DNA from: Desulfomonilaceae bacterium
Lineage (GTDB): Bacteria; Desulfobacterota; Desulfomonilia; Desulfomonilales; Desulfomonilaceae
DNA length: 64,000 nt
Assembly: GCA_041662605.1 (NCBI GenBank)
Contig: JBAZSD010000017.1
Location: 1-64,000 of the forward strand
Direction: 5' to 3'
The translations under genes were made by a program, and so were the position numbers. Positions 43,269 through 52,860 of this stretch are shown here, piece by piece (position 1 is the first letter of the stretch; each line of letters starts with the position of its first letter). The notes under the pieces were generated by a model. It saw nothing but the letters and a program-made list of their open reading frames with translations. It ran no database searches and had not been told where the DNA came from.

Positions 43269-45341
43269 TCAGACTCTGAATCTGTTCACAAAGTCTTTGA
43301 GTCTTTGACCTAGTTGTTCGAGGTTTCTCGCCGCAGTTTCAAGCTGTCTTGTTCCTTCGACATTTTGTCTCATGGCCTGGTCGATGCTGCCCATGGCTCC
43401 GGAAACCTGCTCCACGCCGATAGACTGCTGCTCCCCGGACGCCACTACGACAGTCAACGCTTGGGCTGCGTCATGGACACTCTTGGTAACTTCTTCGATT
43501 GCTGACCCGGCCTCCTGAGATTGTCTTGATCCGGCGTCCACAGCCCTGTTCCCTTGTTCAGTAGCCATGACGACTGCGCTAATTGAACCCCTGATATCTT
43601 CCAAAATGGTTCTGACCTGGTCGGTAGCCTGTCTCGACTGATCCGCGAGTATTTTGATTTCCTGGGCTACGACAGCGAACCCTTTTCCCTGTTCGCCTGC
43701 TCTGGCTGCCTCAATTGAAGCGTTTACAGCCAGAAGCTTGGACTGCTCTGCCAAATCTTTTACAGCGGATATTATCTCTTCAATCGAAAGACTTTGCTCG
43801 CTGAGACGTACTACCGTTTCTCCGATAGACTCCATTTGACCCTTAATATGGCTCATCCTGTTGATTGTTTCCTCTGTTGCTTTCTTGCCGGACTGAGCTA
43901 TTTGAAAGGCTGTTTGAGAGCGTTCGGATACTGACCTTGCCTTGTCGCTTGAGAGATTTGCCGTCTGCTTGAGTTCTTCTACCGTTGTCATTGTCTCGCT
44001 AACGGCGGAAGATGTTTCGGACGCGCTGGCAGCCAGTTCTGAAGTTGTAGAGGAAATCTCTGCAGACGCGGACATGAGGATGTTCACGCCATCCAGAATT
44101 TCCAGAGTCTGCGAACGGAGATTGTCAACCATAGAATGAAAAGCCCTTGTCAGTTCACCAATCTCATCTTTTCGTTTCTCGATCGTCACATCAATAGTGA
44201 GATTCCCATCACTTATGCTCGAAGCCTGCTCCGCCATTTTTCTGATCGGTTTAGAAACGCCGCGGGCGGCAAAGAAAGCTAGTACCGCAACTATTGCCCC
44301 AATGACGAGCGCCATCATGAGAATTCGCCACACAAGGGAAAGCGTCGGGGCCAGAGCTTCTTTCTCATCTATATCGGCTATTATCCCCCAGTCGAAGTCA
44401 GCCCCAAGATTTTCATCTTTGTTGATCGATACGGGGAGATAATATACCAGAGATGTTTCACCGAGCATGTCAGGGGCTACCATGGCCCCACTTTCCCCCC
44501 TCAGCGCCAATGTCGCCGGTTTGGTCTCATCCTTTTTCTTTATGAAAAAGGAAGCTGACTGCTGGCGAGATTCGGAACGCATCAGGTGATCTTGTCCCAC
44601 CAATCGTGTTTCACCACTTGTCCCAACGCCGGTAGTCTGTTTCATGATGTTTATGATTCTATTCGGTTTTATGCCGAGAACGAGGATCACGTTAACATTA
44701 CCATTCGTGTCCAACACACAAGGTACAGCCATGAACATCAACTGCGAAGCGGAAGGTCCGAATGTGGTGAAGTCGTTTGTAGCAGGTTTTCCGGTTCTAG
44801 TGACTCGTTCTGAAACCTTCGCCAACCCTGAGTCTCTATAAGGCCCACTTCTCAGGCTGGTTCCCACGTCGGCTCGGCGTTGCAGGGAATAAAGAATTGA
44901 TTCTGATACTCCGTCGACCAGGTATATGTCATCATAGCCACTCGAATGACTGCCGTTAATTTCGATGAACCTTTTTAATGTTGGATCTATGTCTCTGTTC
45001 AAGGTTCTGTTGTCCTCGGGCGAAGCTCCTGAGTCCATTGATTGCAGTCCAGTTCCTTTGGCTCTATTCGCTATCTGGTCCTGCAACTGTTTAGCCGCAG
45101 CAACAATGTTGTCCAACGACGCTATGAACTTGGTGTCCATCATGGTTCGATTTAGGAAGTCCAGAATCTCGGTCTTACGCATATCAGCAGTCTCATGAAG
45201 CTTTTCGAATTCAAAATTTTTTGGCGCTGTAATAGCGCTCCAGTATGAGAGAGTAGCGACCAAAGCTATCGGAATCAGTGACACGGCCAGAAAGAGCAGG
45301 ATCATTTTTGCCAAAAGGCTACGGGCAAAGAATTTGATCAT
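43269..45341 (-). CDS. mcp: methyl-accepting chemotaxis protein with periplasmic sensor
   Basis: 690 residues. TM1 ILLFLAVSLIPIALVATL (~14-32), a large periplasmic domain (~35-330) of the double-Cache type (FNGSHSSGYDDIYLVD-like core, then YLPVSINKDENLGADFDWGIIADID), TM2 (ILMMALVIGAIVAVLAFFA), HAMP (~362-415) and a signalling bundle with the conserved tip LLAVNASIEAARAGEQGKGFAVVA (quoted in part: AARAGEQGKGF). No C-terminal pentapeptide for methylation enzymes. It is the only receptor in the operon, so it probably defines its stimulus; dCache domains bind small metabolites. Confidence 0.93.
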   Translation of the reverse strand: MIKFFARSLLAKMILLFLAVSLIPIALVATLSYWSAITAPKNFEFEKLHETADMRKTEILDFLNRTMMDTKFIASLDNIVAAAKQLQDQIANRAKGTGLQSMDSGASPEDNRTLNRDIDPTLKRFIEINGSHSSGYDDIYLVDGVSESILYSLQRRADVGTSLRSGPYRDSGLAKVSERVTRTGKPATNDFTTFGPSASQLMFMAVPCVLDTNGNVNVILVLGIKPNRIINIMKQTTGVGTSGETRLVGQDHLMRSESRQQSASFFIKKKDETKPATLALRGESGAMVAPDMLGETSLVYYLPVSINKDENLGADFDWGIIADIDEKEALAPTLSLVWRILMMALVIGAIVAVLAFFAARGVSKPIRKMAEQASSISDGNLTIDVTIEKRKDEIGELTRAFHSMVDNLRSQTLEILDGVNILMSASAEISSTTSELAASASETSSAVSETMTTVEELKQTANLSSDKARSVSERSQTAFQIAQSGKKATEETINRMSHIKGQMESIGETVVRLSEQSLSIEEIISAVKDLAEQSKLLAVNASIEAARAGEQGKGFAVVAQEIKILADQSRQATDQVRTILEDIRGSISAVVMATEQGNRAVDAGSRQSQEAGSAIEEVTKSVHDAAQALTVVVASGEQQSIGVEQVSGAMGSIDQAMRQNVEGTRQLETAARNLEQLGQRLKDFVNRFRV

Positions 45342-45388
45342 CGGAGTTTCTCCTTTTTAGACCATGCTAATTGTTGCGGGTCTCGTTG

Positions 45389-45955
45389 TCAGGTTCCTAT
45401 TGTTTCATGAACCACGATAGAATCATCCATAAGTAAATTCTCAACGTTTATAATGACGATTCGATCGGTGGTAAGTCCGTATAGATATTTTTCCTGGATT
45501 CCTCTCAGAGTTGGCAAGTCTCGCTGAATTTCTGCAATAGGAAAATGTCTGACTCCCAATACGTCGTCGGCGAGGATGCCGACCTCCATATTGCCCAGTC
45601 CTATGATTACGACCTTTCCATCCTCCAGTGATTCCGGATTCGGCAGACCAAACAAACTTCTGAGGTCAATGACTGAAAATATCTGTCCGCGAAGGTTTAT
45701 GATCCCTTTTACAAATTTTGGCGCACATGGAACACGAGTTATCTGTTTAAATGGGCAAACTTCTCTTACTGTTTCCGATCCTACAGCGTATTTTTCCGAT
45801 CCGATCCCAAAAACTAGAACCTCAATGGTTTCTAATTCCGAAGAAGGGTTTTCTGGTTTCCTAGCTAAGGCAACCGCCCTGTCATGAAATACCTGGATTT
45901 TATCGAGCGACATTTTGGGAAAAGATGATTGAATTTTCTTGCCAGATCCATTCAT
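45389..45955 (-). CDS. cheW: CheW-like coupling protein
   Basis: 188 residues. The CheW fold runs from ~45 to 185: VLVFGIGSEKYAVG, EVCPFKQITRVP, VKGIINLRGQIFSVIDLR, GLPNPESLEDGKVVIIG. The INLRG motif is the hallmark of the receptor/kinase docking surface. A ~40-residue charged N-terminal extension is unusual for CheW. It lies between the MCP and cheR genes, as one of two CheW copies in the operon, the arrangement seen in Wsp (WspB/WspD). Confidence 0.9.
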   Translation of the reverse strand: MNGSGKKIQSSFPKMSLDKIQVFHDRAVALARKPENPSSELETIEVLVFGIGSEKYAVGSETVREVCPFKQITRVPCAPKFVKGIINLRGQIFSVIDLRSLFGLPNPESLEDGKVVIIGLGNMEVGILADDVLGVRHFPIAEIQRDLPTLRGIQEKYLYGLTTDRIVIINVENLLMDDSIVVHETIGT

Positions 45956-46011
45956 TGTCCCTAAATCTCCTAACGTGAAAATTCTGGAGCATTGTTAAAG
46001 CCTCTTCAAAG

Positions 46012-47541
46012 CTATGCTCCAATACCGTCCATTGTCGATTTCACCATCTGTTCAAGATGGGCTGCTGTTTCACCGTCTGAATCCGGAACCACATCTTCAG
46101 GAGACAATCTTTTTAAAAGGTTCATAGCGTTTCTCATGTGTCTGAGCGCTTCAGTATTATTGTTAAGTTTTTTGTGAATGGTCCCAAGTGTTACATTGGC
46201 CATGATATGATCCGGATCAAGAAAAAGAACTTTTTGGAGCCGTTCAGAGGCTTCTTGAGTCAAATTGGCAGCTTGCAATATTGAAGCATACATGTGGTGA
46301 TAGGTGACATTAATCTTGTCAGCCTTTATGGCTTGCTCAATGGTGTTTTGGGCCTCTACAAGCATTCCCAGGTTTGCGTACGCTTTGGCTAATAGATATT
46401 GACTCTGACCGTGAATCTCGGATTTGGATTCACCTACTGCAGGGGATTGTTTAAGTATTGTTACTATCTTTAGGTAGTCGGATTTGTCAAAAGCTTCCAT
46501 AGCAGCAGCGATGCATTCTTCGAGATTGTCTGGATGGTTTTTGTCCGATTCGGGGAAAACAGGGGTGGAGGCCTCTGAAGATTTGGTTTTGGGAGCTTTT
46601 TCTTTCATCAACCGGTCTATAATCCACCGGTTATTATCTTTTGAAGATGTCCGAATAGCGACGGGTTTGGAAATTAGTTGGACGCTTCGATGCGAGGGTA
46701 TCTTTTCCCTCGTCTGTCTGCGGAAACAAATCGCTCCTGGAAATGTAACTACCTGTAGCTTCCGGTGAACAATATGTGGAACTTCGCTGGGGCTAAGGAT
46801 CAGCCATCCTCCTTCATTAAGCCACAACAGAATATTTTCCAGTATTGTGTTTCGAATCAGAGGGGTGAAATACATTAGAGTATTTCGGCAGAGAATCAAA
46901 TCGAAAGTTCCAAATTCTTGCAAGATTGATGTGTAGTCAAAAGACACTAGATTGAGTCTGCGAAAATCAACCATGGCTCTTGTTAGCGGATTCAAGAGAT
47001 ACCCGGAGCCAATTTTGGAAAAATAGTCCCTTTTCAGCCAATCTGGGGCCCCGCGAAACGACCACTCTTTGTAAACTCCTTTTTGAGCCTTCTTGAGCGA
47101 TTCATTGTTGATATCGGTTCCCAGAATTCGTATGGACAAGTCAGGTCTGGTCAGGGATTTTCTTTTTAGGAGAATTGCGATTGAATAGGGCTCTTCACCG
47201 CTGGAACAACCAGCGCTCCATATTTTCAACGTCTTGTTCGGTTCTGCCTTGGATTCTATGAGTTGTGGAATGATTGTCGACTCTATAGCCTCAAAGGCCT
47301 TCATGTCTCTGAAGAAAAACGTTTCTCCTATTGTAAGAAGGCTAGCTAGTATATCGATGCTTTTGTGAGCCTCAGAGGAGTTTCTGATCCAATTTGCGAA
47401 GTCTGCTGGAGATTCAAATCCGTGACTCATAGCAGCCCGGGACAATGTTCTCCTCAGCGAACCCCAATTCTTTTCTTGAAAATCCAGCCCCATTTGGTTC
47501 CGAACGAAATCGCAAAATGTCTTTAATTCTGAATCAGTCAC
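46012..47541 (-). CDS. cheR: CheR methyltransferase with C-terminal TPR domain
   Basis: 509 residues if translation starts at the GTG at 47541, which overlaps the stop of the upstream cheW as GTGA; a longer frame to 47601 would run 64 bp into cheW. Residues 1-~270: CheR, with the SAM-binding IWSAGCSSGEEPYS, ILGTDIN and LILCRNTLMYF. Residues ~300-360 are a polar linker, and ~370-500 hold three or four TPR repeats (AKAYANLGMLVEAQNTIEQA, then ANVTLGTIHKKLNN). This is the WspC / FrzF-type architecture, where TPRs help recruit the receptor. It methylates the MCP of the operon. Confidence 0.92.
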   Translation of the reverse strand: MTDSELKTFCDFVRNQMGLDFQEKNWGSLRRTLSRAAMSHGFESPADFANWIRNSSEAHKSIDILASLLTIGETFFFRDMKAFEAIESTIIPQLIESKAEPNKTLKIWSAGCSSGEEPYSIAILLKRKSLTRPDLSIRILGTDINNESLKKAQKGVYKEWSFRGAPDWLKRDYFSKIGSGYLLNPLTRAMVDFRRLNLVSFDYTSILQEFGTFDLILCRNTLMYFTPLIRNTILENILLWLNEGGWLILSPSEVPHIVHRKLQVVTFPGAICFRRQTREKIPSHRSVQLISKPVAIRTSSKDNNRWIIDRLMKEKAPKTKSSEASTPVFPESDKNHPDNLEECIAAAMEAFDKSDYLKIVTILKQSPAVGESKSEIHGQSQYLLAKAYANLGMLVEAQNTIEQAIKADKINVTYHHMYASILQAANLTQEASERLQKVLFLDPDHIMANVTLGTIHKKLNNNTEALRHMRNAMNLLKRLSPEDVVPDSDGETAAHLEQMVKSTMDGIGA

Positions 47542-48020
47542 GACGGGAATTTGTTCTTGTCCAGCGCCAAGGCGGGGACCGCGGTCTTGGAAGGACCACA
47601 CTGAGCTATCAATTTGTCAAGATTTATGACAAGAACTATGGAATCGTCAAATCTTGCCGCAAAGTCTATGTAGTTGTTTTCCTCCAGATAGCGTTTTTCG
47701 GATGGTAAATCCTGCACCGCCAGAGGGACTACACCTATTACAGAGTCAGCGACCAATATCACCCTGTTGAGAGAGGTTTTCACTATTATAAATTGATCAG
47801 ACAGCTCGACTTCTTTTTCCGGGATTCCGAGGACCTTTCGTGAATTTACTACCATCAGCACAGGGCCCTGTACATCTACAAGACCAAGGATGTATCGCTC
47901 CGCTGAAGGCAAAGGTGTAACTTCCACTGCCCGTACGACTCTTTCTACATCCGAAAGTGTTAGGGCGAAGCGTTGATCATCAATCTGAAAAATGAGGAAG
48001 TTATTCATTGGATTACTCAT
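47538..48020 (-). CDS. cheW: CheW-like coupling protein, first gene of the operon
   Basis: 160 residues from the ATG at 48020, chosen because the CheW fold begins 8 residues later (FLIFQIDDQRFAL); the frame is open to 48119 but the extra 33 residues are not CheW-like, and neither start has a strong ribosome site. The core continues with VVRAVEVTPLP, ILGLVDVQGPVLMVVN and a C-terminal FDDSIVLVINLDKL. The docking motif reads DVQG instead of NLRG, so receptor binding may differ from the other CheW. The operon promoter should lie in the AT-rich region before sucC. Confidence 0.82.
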   Translation of the reverse strand: MSNPMNNFLIFQIDDQRFALTLSDVERVVRAVEVTPLPSAERYILGLVDVQGPVLMVVNSRKVLGIPEKEVELSDQFIIVKTSLNRVILVADSVIGVVPLAVQDLPSEKRYLEENNYIDFAARFDDSIVLVINLDKLIAQCGPSKTAVPALALDKNKFPS

Positions 48021-48411
48021 GCTTCGCTGATGTTCGATTTCATTTTGAATGTACGGTTCACATCGTTGAATGAATTGGTCGTCACAGATCAATTCTGCGA
48101 TAATAATATGAAGATTCATTTAGCTATAATAATATGCAACGTAATTGTAACATGAAATAGACTAAATATCAAATAATATAAGAGTAAATTGCCATAACAT
48201 AGTATATTCACCGATATTTATATCATATCCGAATGGCTGTATATTCCCGGAACTTTTAGCTTGCAAAGCCGGACGTCTAAGGGTAAATTCAATGCAACCG
48301 CCTATTAATCCTTAAACAGATCTTTACTTGTTTATGTTGAACTATTGCGTCAGGAGTTGAGGCAAATGACGCAGGCAGTGGAATAAAAAAAACGCCGGGG
48401 GCAGTTCTACA

Positions 48412-49584
48412 ATGAACCTGCACGAATTCCAGTCAAAGAGAATTTTGATGGAAAAGGGTGTGAGTGTGCCGCGAGGGACGGTGGTATATGATGCCCTAGA
48501 AGCCTTGGTGGCCGCCAGAAATCTTAAGTCCGACAAAGTGGTTCTAAAAGCTCAAGCTCATTCCGGGGGCCGTGGAAAAGCCGGCGGAGTGGCTGTAATG
48601 TCAATTGATGAGGATATCAGGTCGGAAGCTCGTAGAATTCTAGAAATGACTCTTGTAACGAATCAGACTGGGCCTCAAGGAAAGCCCGTCAGCGCTCTCC
48701 TTGTAGAGGATGCGCCTCATATAGATGAGGAAATGTATTTGGGAGTGGTGCTGGACAGAAACGATGGACATGTCACTATAATGGCCAGCCCTGCCGGTGG
48801 CATGGATATAGAGACAATAGCAAGGGAATCTCCTGAGAAGATTTTTACGGTCAAGGCTCATCCCCTGAGAGGCCTGTGCCCGTTTCAGGCTCGTGGGCTG
48901 GCTTATAAGCTGACCAGCAAAAATTTGGTTGCGAACCAAATAGCTAAAGCGGTAACAGCCCTTTATGAAATCTTTATCGGATATGACTGCACCCTCGTAG
49001 AGATAAACCCTCTTGTGATATCTGGAGAGACAGTCCTGGCTTTGGACGCCAAAATTAACCTGGACGACCATGCCTTGTTTCGGAGATCCGCAATGGCTGA
49101 ACTTCGTGATCGATCGCAGGAGGACCCGGTTGAGCTTTCGGCTCGTCAGGCAGGACTAAGTTACATAAAACTGGAAGGTGATATAGGGTGTATGGTCAAC
49201 GGCGCCGGCTTGGCAATGGCTACCTTGGACCTCATCTCTATTCATGGAGGGGCGCCTGCGAATTTCCTGGATGTTGGGGGCGGAGCTAGCGAGCAGGTTG
49301 TAGCGGACGCTACGAACCTTCTTCTCGATGATAAGAGGGTGAAAGTGGTTTTCATAAATATATTCGGTGGAATCCTGAGATGTGATGTCCTCGCTCGCGG
49401 AGTGATTAAGGCGATCAATCAAAGAGGTTTAAAACTGCCTGTAATTGCCCGGATTGAAGGCACCAACATAGAGTTAGGCCGGAAACTATTTCTGGATTCC
49501 GGTTTGCCGATCGAGATGATTCCTTCTCTGGATGAAGCCGCGAGATTGGTGGTGGCTAAAGCCAAAGAACTCAACGTAAGTTAA
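48412..49584 (+). CDS. sucC: succinyl-CoA synthetase, beta subunit
   Basis: 390 residues, normal length. ATP-grasp domain (~1-235) starting MNLHEFQSKRILMEKGV, with KAQAHSGGRGKAGGV and TLVEINPLV, and a CoA-ligase domain (~240-390) with DVGGGAS, VFINIFGGILRCD and ARIEGTN. With SucD it interconverts succinate and succinyl-CoA with substrate-level phosphorylation. It starts a run of genes for the methylmalonyl-CoA pathway (propionate to succinate or reverse). A GGGGGC stretch precedes the ATG. It is divergent from the chemosensory operon with 290 bp between, which must hold both promoters. Confidence 0.96.
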   Translation: MNLHEFQSKRILMEKGVSVPRGTVVYDALEALVAARNLKSDKVVLKAQAHSGGRGKAGGVAVMSIDEDIRSEARRILEMTLVTNQTGPQGKPVSALLVEDAPHIDEEMYLGVVLDRNDGHVTIMASPAGGMDIETIARESPEKIFTVKAHPLRGLCPFQARGLAYKLTSKNLVANQIAKAVTALYEIFIGYDCTLVEINPLVISGETVLALDAKINLDDHALFRRSAMAELRDRSQEDPVELSARQAGLSYIKLEGDIGCMVNGAGLAMATLDLISIHGGAPANFLDVGGGASEQVVADATNLLLDDKRVKVVFINIFGGILRCDVLARGVIKAINQRGLKLPVIARIEGTNIELGRKLFLDSGLPIEMIPSLDEAARLVVAKAKELNVS

Positions 49585-49600
49585 TAAATGGAGAGCTACA

Positions 49601-50473
49601 ATGGCCATCCTTGTAAATAGAGATTCTCGAGTCATCTGCCAAGGTATAACCGGTCGTAATGGTACTTTTCACTCTATAGCTTGCAGGGATTACGGGGCGA
49701 ATATGGTGGGAGGAGTAACCCCAGGCAAACAGGGGACGTTTGTAGACGGCATACCAGTATTTAATACGGTCGAGCGAGCTGTCCAGGAAACTGGAGCCAA
49801 TGTATCTCTGATCTTTATACCAGCCGCTGGGGCGAAGGATCCGATATTGGAGGCAGTGGAAGCGGGTATAGATGTTATTGTTTGCATAACGGAAGGTATT
49901 CCGCCACTCGACACCGCTTCAGCCCTTTATACCGTGAAAGAGAAAGGTAAAGTGCTGATTGGGCCAAACACTCCCGGAATAATTTGCCCGACTGAAAAAT
50001 GCAAGGTTGGAATAATGCCGGGTTATATTCATTCACCGGGGCCGGTGGGAGTTATTTCCAGGTCTGGTACTCTCACTTATGAGGTGGTTGATCAATTGAC
50101 AAAAGCCGGGATGGGGCAAAGCACATGTTTGGGACTGGGTGGAGACCCCGTAGTGGGACTTAGTTTTGTCGATTGTCTCAAAATGTTCAACAGTGATCCC
50201 AAGACCGAAGCAGTTGTTCTCATTGGAGAGATCGGAGGAACGGCTGAAGAACGGGCTGCTGAGTTTATAAAGACTGAATTCAATAAACCTGTGGTAGCCT
50301 ATGTGGCGGGACGACTTGCCCCACCGGGAAAAAGGATGGGACACGCTGGGGCCATAATTTCAGGGGGATCCGGTACCGCACAGGGCAAGATCAAAGCGCT
50401 CGCCGACGCTGGAGTGTCGGTTGTGGAAAATCTTACCAGGGTTGGTCAGGTTGTTAGGGAAGTCCTTTCCTGA
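49601..50473 (+). CDS. sucD: succinyl-CoA synthetase, alpha subunit
   Basis: 290 residues, 16 bp after sucC. CoA-binding Rossmann part with VICQGITGRNGTFH and GGVTPGKQG (1-~125), then the ligase domain with GVISRSGTLTYE, ECGIGGDP-like LGLGGDPVVG, GEIGGTAEE and the catalytic phospho-His in RMGHAGAIISG (~248). The His is phosphorylated during the reaction. Complete and typical. Confidence 0.96.
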   Translation: MAILVNRDSRVICQGITGRNGTFHSIACRDYGANMVGGVTPGKQGTFVDGIPVFNTVERAVQETGANVSLIFIPAAGAKDPILEAVEAGIDVIVCITEGIPPLDTASALYTVKEKGKVLIGPNTPGIICPTEKCKVGIMPGYIHSPGPVGVISRSGTLTYEVVDQLTKAGMGQSTCLGLGGDPVVGLSFVDCLKMFNSDPKTEAVVLIGEIGGTAEERAAEFIKTEFNKPVVAYVAGRLAPPGKRMGHAGAIISGGSGTAQGKIKALADAGVSVVENLTRVGQVVREVLS

Positions 50474-50508
50474 ATTTAGCATATTTAAAGAGTCCAGAGG
50501 AGCTGTTT

Positions 50509-52062
50509 ATGTCACTTTTAGATCAAAAATTCCGGGAACTTGAAAAAAGACTCGAAGAAGCGGACAAGGCAGGGGGCCCTGAAAAAACCGCTAAACATCA
50601 TAAAGCAGGAAAGATGACGGCGCGAGAACGGGTTCTTCAACTTGTTGATGAAGGATCATTTGAAGAAATCGACAAATTCGTGGTACACCGTTGCGTAGAT
50701 TTTGGAATGGAAAGGACCCACATTCCAGGAGAAGGAGTGGTCACCGGATTCGGTCGAATTAACGGAAGAGGAGTGTACGTTTTTGCTCAGGACTTTACAG
50801 TTTTCGGCGGTAGCCTGTCATTCACTCACGCGCAAAAAATATGCAAGGTTATGGACCTGGCTTATAGAAACGGTTTCCCATTAATCGGCATCAATGATTC
50901 CGGAGGGGCCAGAATCCAGGAGGGCGTCGAAAGCCTTGGCGGCTACGGAGAGGTATTCTACAGAAATGTCAGAGCATCGGGAGTCATACCTCAGATTTCA
51001 GTAATTATGGGGCCGTGCGCGGGCGGAGCCGTTTACTCTCCAGCCGTTACCGACTTCATCTTCATGACTGAAAAAACGAGCTACATGTTTATTACGGGGC
51101 CGCAAGTCATCAAACAGGTGACAAGCGAAGAAATCGATTCGGAGAGTCTCGGCGGGGCCAAGGTTCATGGAAGGGTTTCAGGGGTTTGCCATTTTCATTT
51201 TCCCACGGAGTCGGAAACTCTTGACAAGGTCCGGGAACTCCATTCTTTCATCCCCGACAGCAACAGGAAAAAAGTTCCAAATGTAGGTTCCGATGACCCG
51301 TTTGATCGCGAAGTTCCTGAATTAGATACTGTCATACCTGAGAATTCCAGACGACCTTATGACATGAAAAAAATTATCATGCCAACTCTGGATGATAAGA
51401 AGTTCCTCGAAGTTCACGCTCATTATGCTCGAAATCTTATCACTGGTTTTGGTCGTCTTGGTGGCAAGACTGTCGGTATAGTGGCGAACCAACCCAATTG
51501 GCTTGCCGGATGCCTGGACACCGAAGCTTCGGTAAAATGCGCCAGGTTTGTAAGGTTCTGCGATTCATTCAATATTCCATTGTGGACCTTGCTTGATGTT
51601 CCTGGATACCTGCCCGGCACGCAACAGGAACATGGGGGCATAATTAAACATGGAGCGAAGATACTGTACGCTTACGCAGAAGCTACGGTGCCCAAAGTCA
51701 CTCTTATAACCAGGAAGGCTTACGGAGGAGCGTATGTGGTCATGTCAAGCAAGCACCTTCACGCTGACATAAATCTAGCTTATCCTACCGCTGAAGTCGC
51801 TGTAATGGGACCTGAAGGCGCTATACAGATCCTGTCCCGAAAAGAAATAGAAAGCTCTCCCGACCCGGCGGCGAGACGGGGCGAATTGATCCAGAACTAT
51901 ATCGAGAAATTTGCGAGTCCGTATCGAGCGGCGGAACTTGGCTTTGTAGATCAGGTAATTTTCCCGAGAGATACAAGGGCGACTCTAATAAAGGCTTTTG
52001 CCCAACTGGAAAACAAGGTCGAGGAAGAACCCAAAAGAAAACACGGTAATATACCATTGTGA
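50509..52062 (+). CDS. acyl-CoA (propionyl/methylmalonyl-CoA) carboxyltransferase
   Basis: 517 residues with AGAGGAG before the ATG. Carboxyltransferase of the biotin-dependent family: N-terminal KMTARERVLQLVDEGSFEE, the carboxybiotin/acyl-CoA pocket GINDSGGARIQEGVESL and MGPCAGGAVYSPA, and the C-terminal half with DVPGYLPGTQQEHGGIIKHG and ARRKAYGGAY-like TRKAYGGAYVVMSSK. It fits the methylmalonyl-CoA carboxyltransferase 12S subunit or the beta subunit of propionyl-CoA carboxylase; the two cannot be told apart by reading. No biotin carrier or biotin carboxylase gene is adjacent. The context (sucCD before, mutase subunit after) places it in propionate/succinate conversion. Confidence 0.92.
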   Translation: MSLLDQKFRELEKRLEEADKAGGPEKTAKHHKAGKMTARERVLQLVDEGSFEEIDKFVVHRCVDFGMERTHIPGEGVVTGFGRINGRGVYVFAQDFTVFGGSLSFTHAQKICKVMDLAYRNGFPLIGINDSGGARIQEGVESLGGYGEVFYRNVRASGVIPQISVIMGPCAGGAVYSPAVTDFIFMTEKTSYMFITGPQVIKQVTSEEIDSESLGGAKVHGRVSGVCHFHFPTESETLDKVRELHSFIPDSNRKKVPNVGSDDPFDREVPELDTVIPENSRRPYDMKKIIMPTLDDKKFLEVHAHYARNLITGFGRLGGKTVGIVANQPNWLAGCLDTEASVKCARFVRFCDSFNIPLWTLLDVPGYLPGTQQEHGGIIKHGAKILYAYAEATVPKVTLITRKAYGGAYVVMSSKHLHADINLAYPTAEVAVMGPEGAIQILSRKEIESSPDPAARRGELIQNYIEKFASPYRAAELGFVDQVIFPRDTRATLIKAFAQLENKVEEEPKRKHGNIPL

Positions 52063-52089
52063 TTGCTACAGTTTCTTAGAGGTGTCTAT

Positions 52090-52485
52090 ATGGAAAAAAA
52101 AATTAGAGTCGTCGTGGCTAAACCAGGTCTGGACGGGCACGATCGTGGGGCCAAGGTTGTAGCGCGAGCGCTTAGGGACGCGGGTATGGAAGTCATTTAC
52201 ACTGGTTTGCGTCAGACTCCGGAAGCTATTTTCAAGACCTGCGTGCAAGAGGATGCGGACGCTTTGTGTCTAAGTTCCCTGTCGGGGGCTCATGATTATC
52301 TTTTTCCACGTATCGCCAATCTCTTTAGAGATCAGAAAGTGGAGGATGTTTTGATTCTGGGGGGCGGTATTGTGCCTGAAGAAGATATTGAAGCTCTCAA
52401 GAAAGCCGGAATCTCGGAGATTTTTGGACCTGGGACGAGGACAGATGACATAGTGCAGTTCATAAAAACGCATCTAAAGAAATAG
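52090..52485 (+). CDS. methylmalonyl-CoA mutase, cobalamin-binding subunit
   Basis: 131 residues from the ATG at 52090 (AGAGG upstream); an earlier in-frame start is less likely. It is only the B12-binding Rossmann domain: VVVAKPGLDGHDRGAKVVA with the DxHxxG cobalt-ligand motif (His in DGHDRG), LSSLSGAHDYLFP and LGGGIVPEEDI. In many anaerobes the mutase is split and this small subunit is encoded apart from the catalytic one, which is not in the window. It isomerises methylmalonyl-CoA to succinyl-CoA with its partner. Confidence 0.92.
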   Translation: MEKKIRVVVAKPGLDGHDRGAKVVARALRDAGMEVIYTGLRQTPEAIFKTCVQEDADALCLSSLSGAHDYLFPRIANLFRDQKVEDVLILGGGIVPEEDIEALKKAGISEIFGPGTRTDDIVQFIKTHLKK

Positions 52486-52655
52486 TGTTTCGATTTAGAA
52501 CAGAATACGATAAACTGAATGCGTTGGATCACAACGCGAAATGTGTTGTGTAATTGGTTTATATAGTAGTAGTAAAAATGTAGATTTTTTGAATTGATCT
52601 TATTAGTATTCGGATAGTCCGATAGCTGACGTCTTTCAGTCAGGAGAGAATTATA

Positions 52656-52835
52656 ATGACTTTACGAGAGATCAGGACAAAAGCCAGAGACTTGGGTGTC
52701 AAGAATTACACGAGATTCAAAAAGGATGGGTTGATCCGGCAAATACAGCAGGCTGAAGGTAACGCCCCATGTTTTAAGGGCATCAAAGATTGTGGTGAAC
52801 TAGAATGCGCTTGGCGCGGGGAGTGCCAGGCCTAG
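52656..52835 (+). CDS. 59-residue SAP-like, cysteine-rich small protein
   Basis: ATG with GGAG 10 nt upstream, TAG at 52833. The first ~32 residues fit the SAP / Rho-N helix-turn-helix pattern (LREIRTKARDLGVKNYTRF, then KKDGLIRQIQQAEG), a small nucleic-acid-binding fold. The last ~22 residues hold four cysteines in C-X7-C-X6-C-X5-C spacing (APCFKGIKDCGELECAWRGEC), which could bind a metal. Followed by a stem-loop. Similar stand-alone proteins are, from memory, common in sulphate-reducing and syntrophic relatives. Function unknown; DNA or RNA binding is inferred. Confidence 0.7.
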   Translation: MTLREIRTKARDLGVKNYTRFKKDGLIRQIQQAEGNAPCFKGIKDCGELECAWRGECQA

Positions 52836-52860
52836 AAATCATCATTCGTTATGTAGACTC

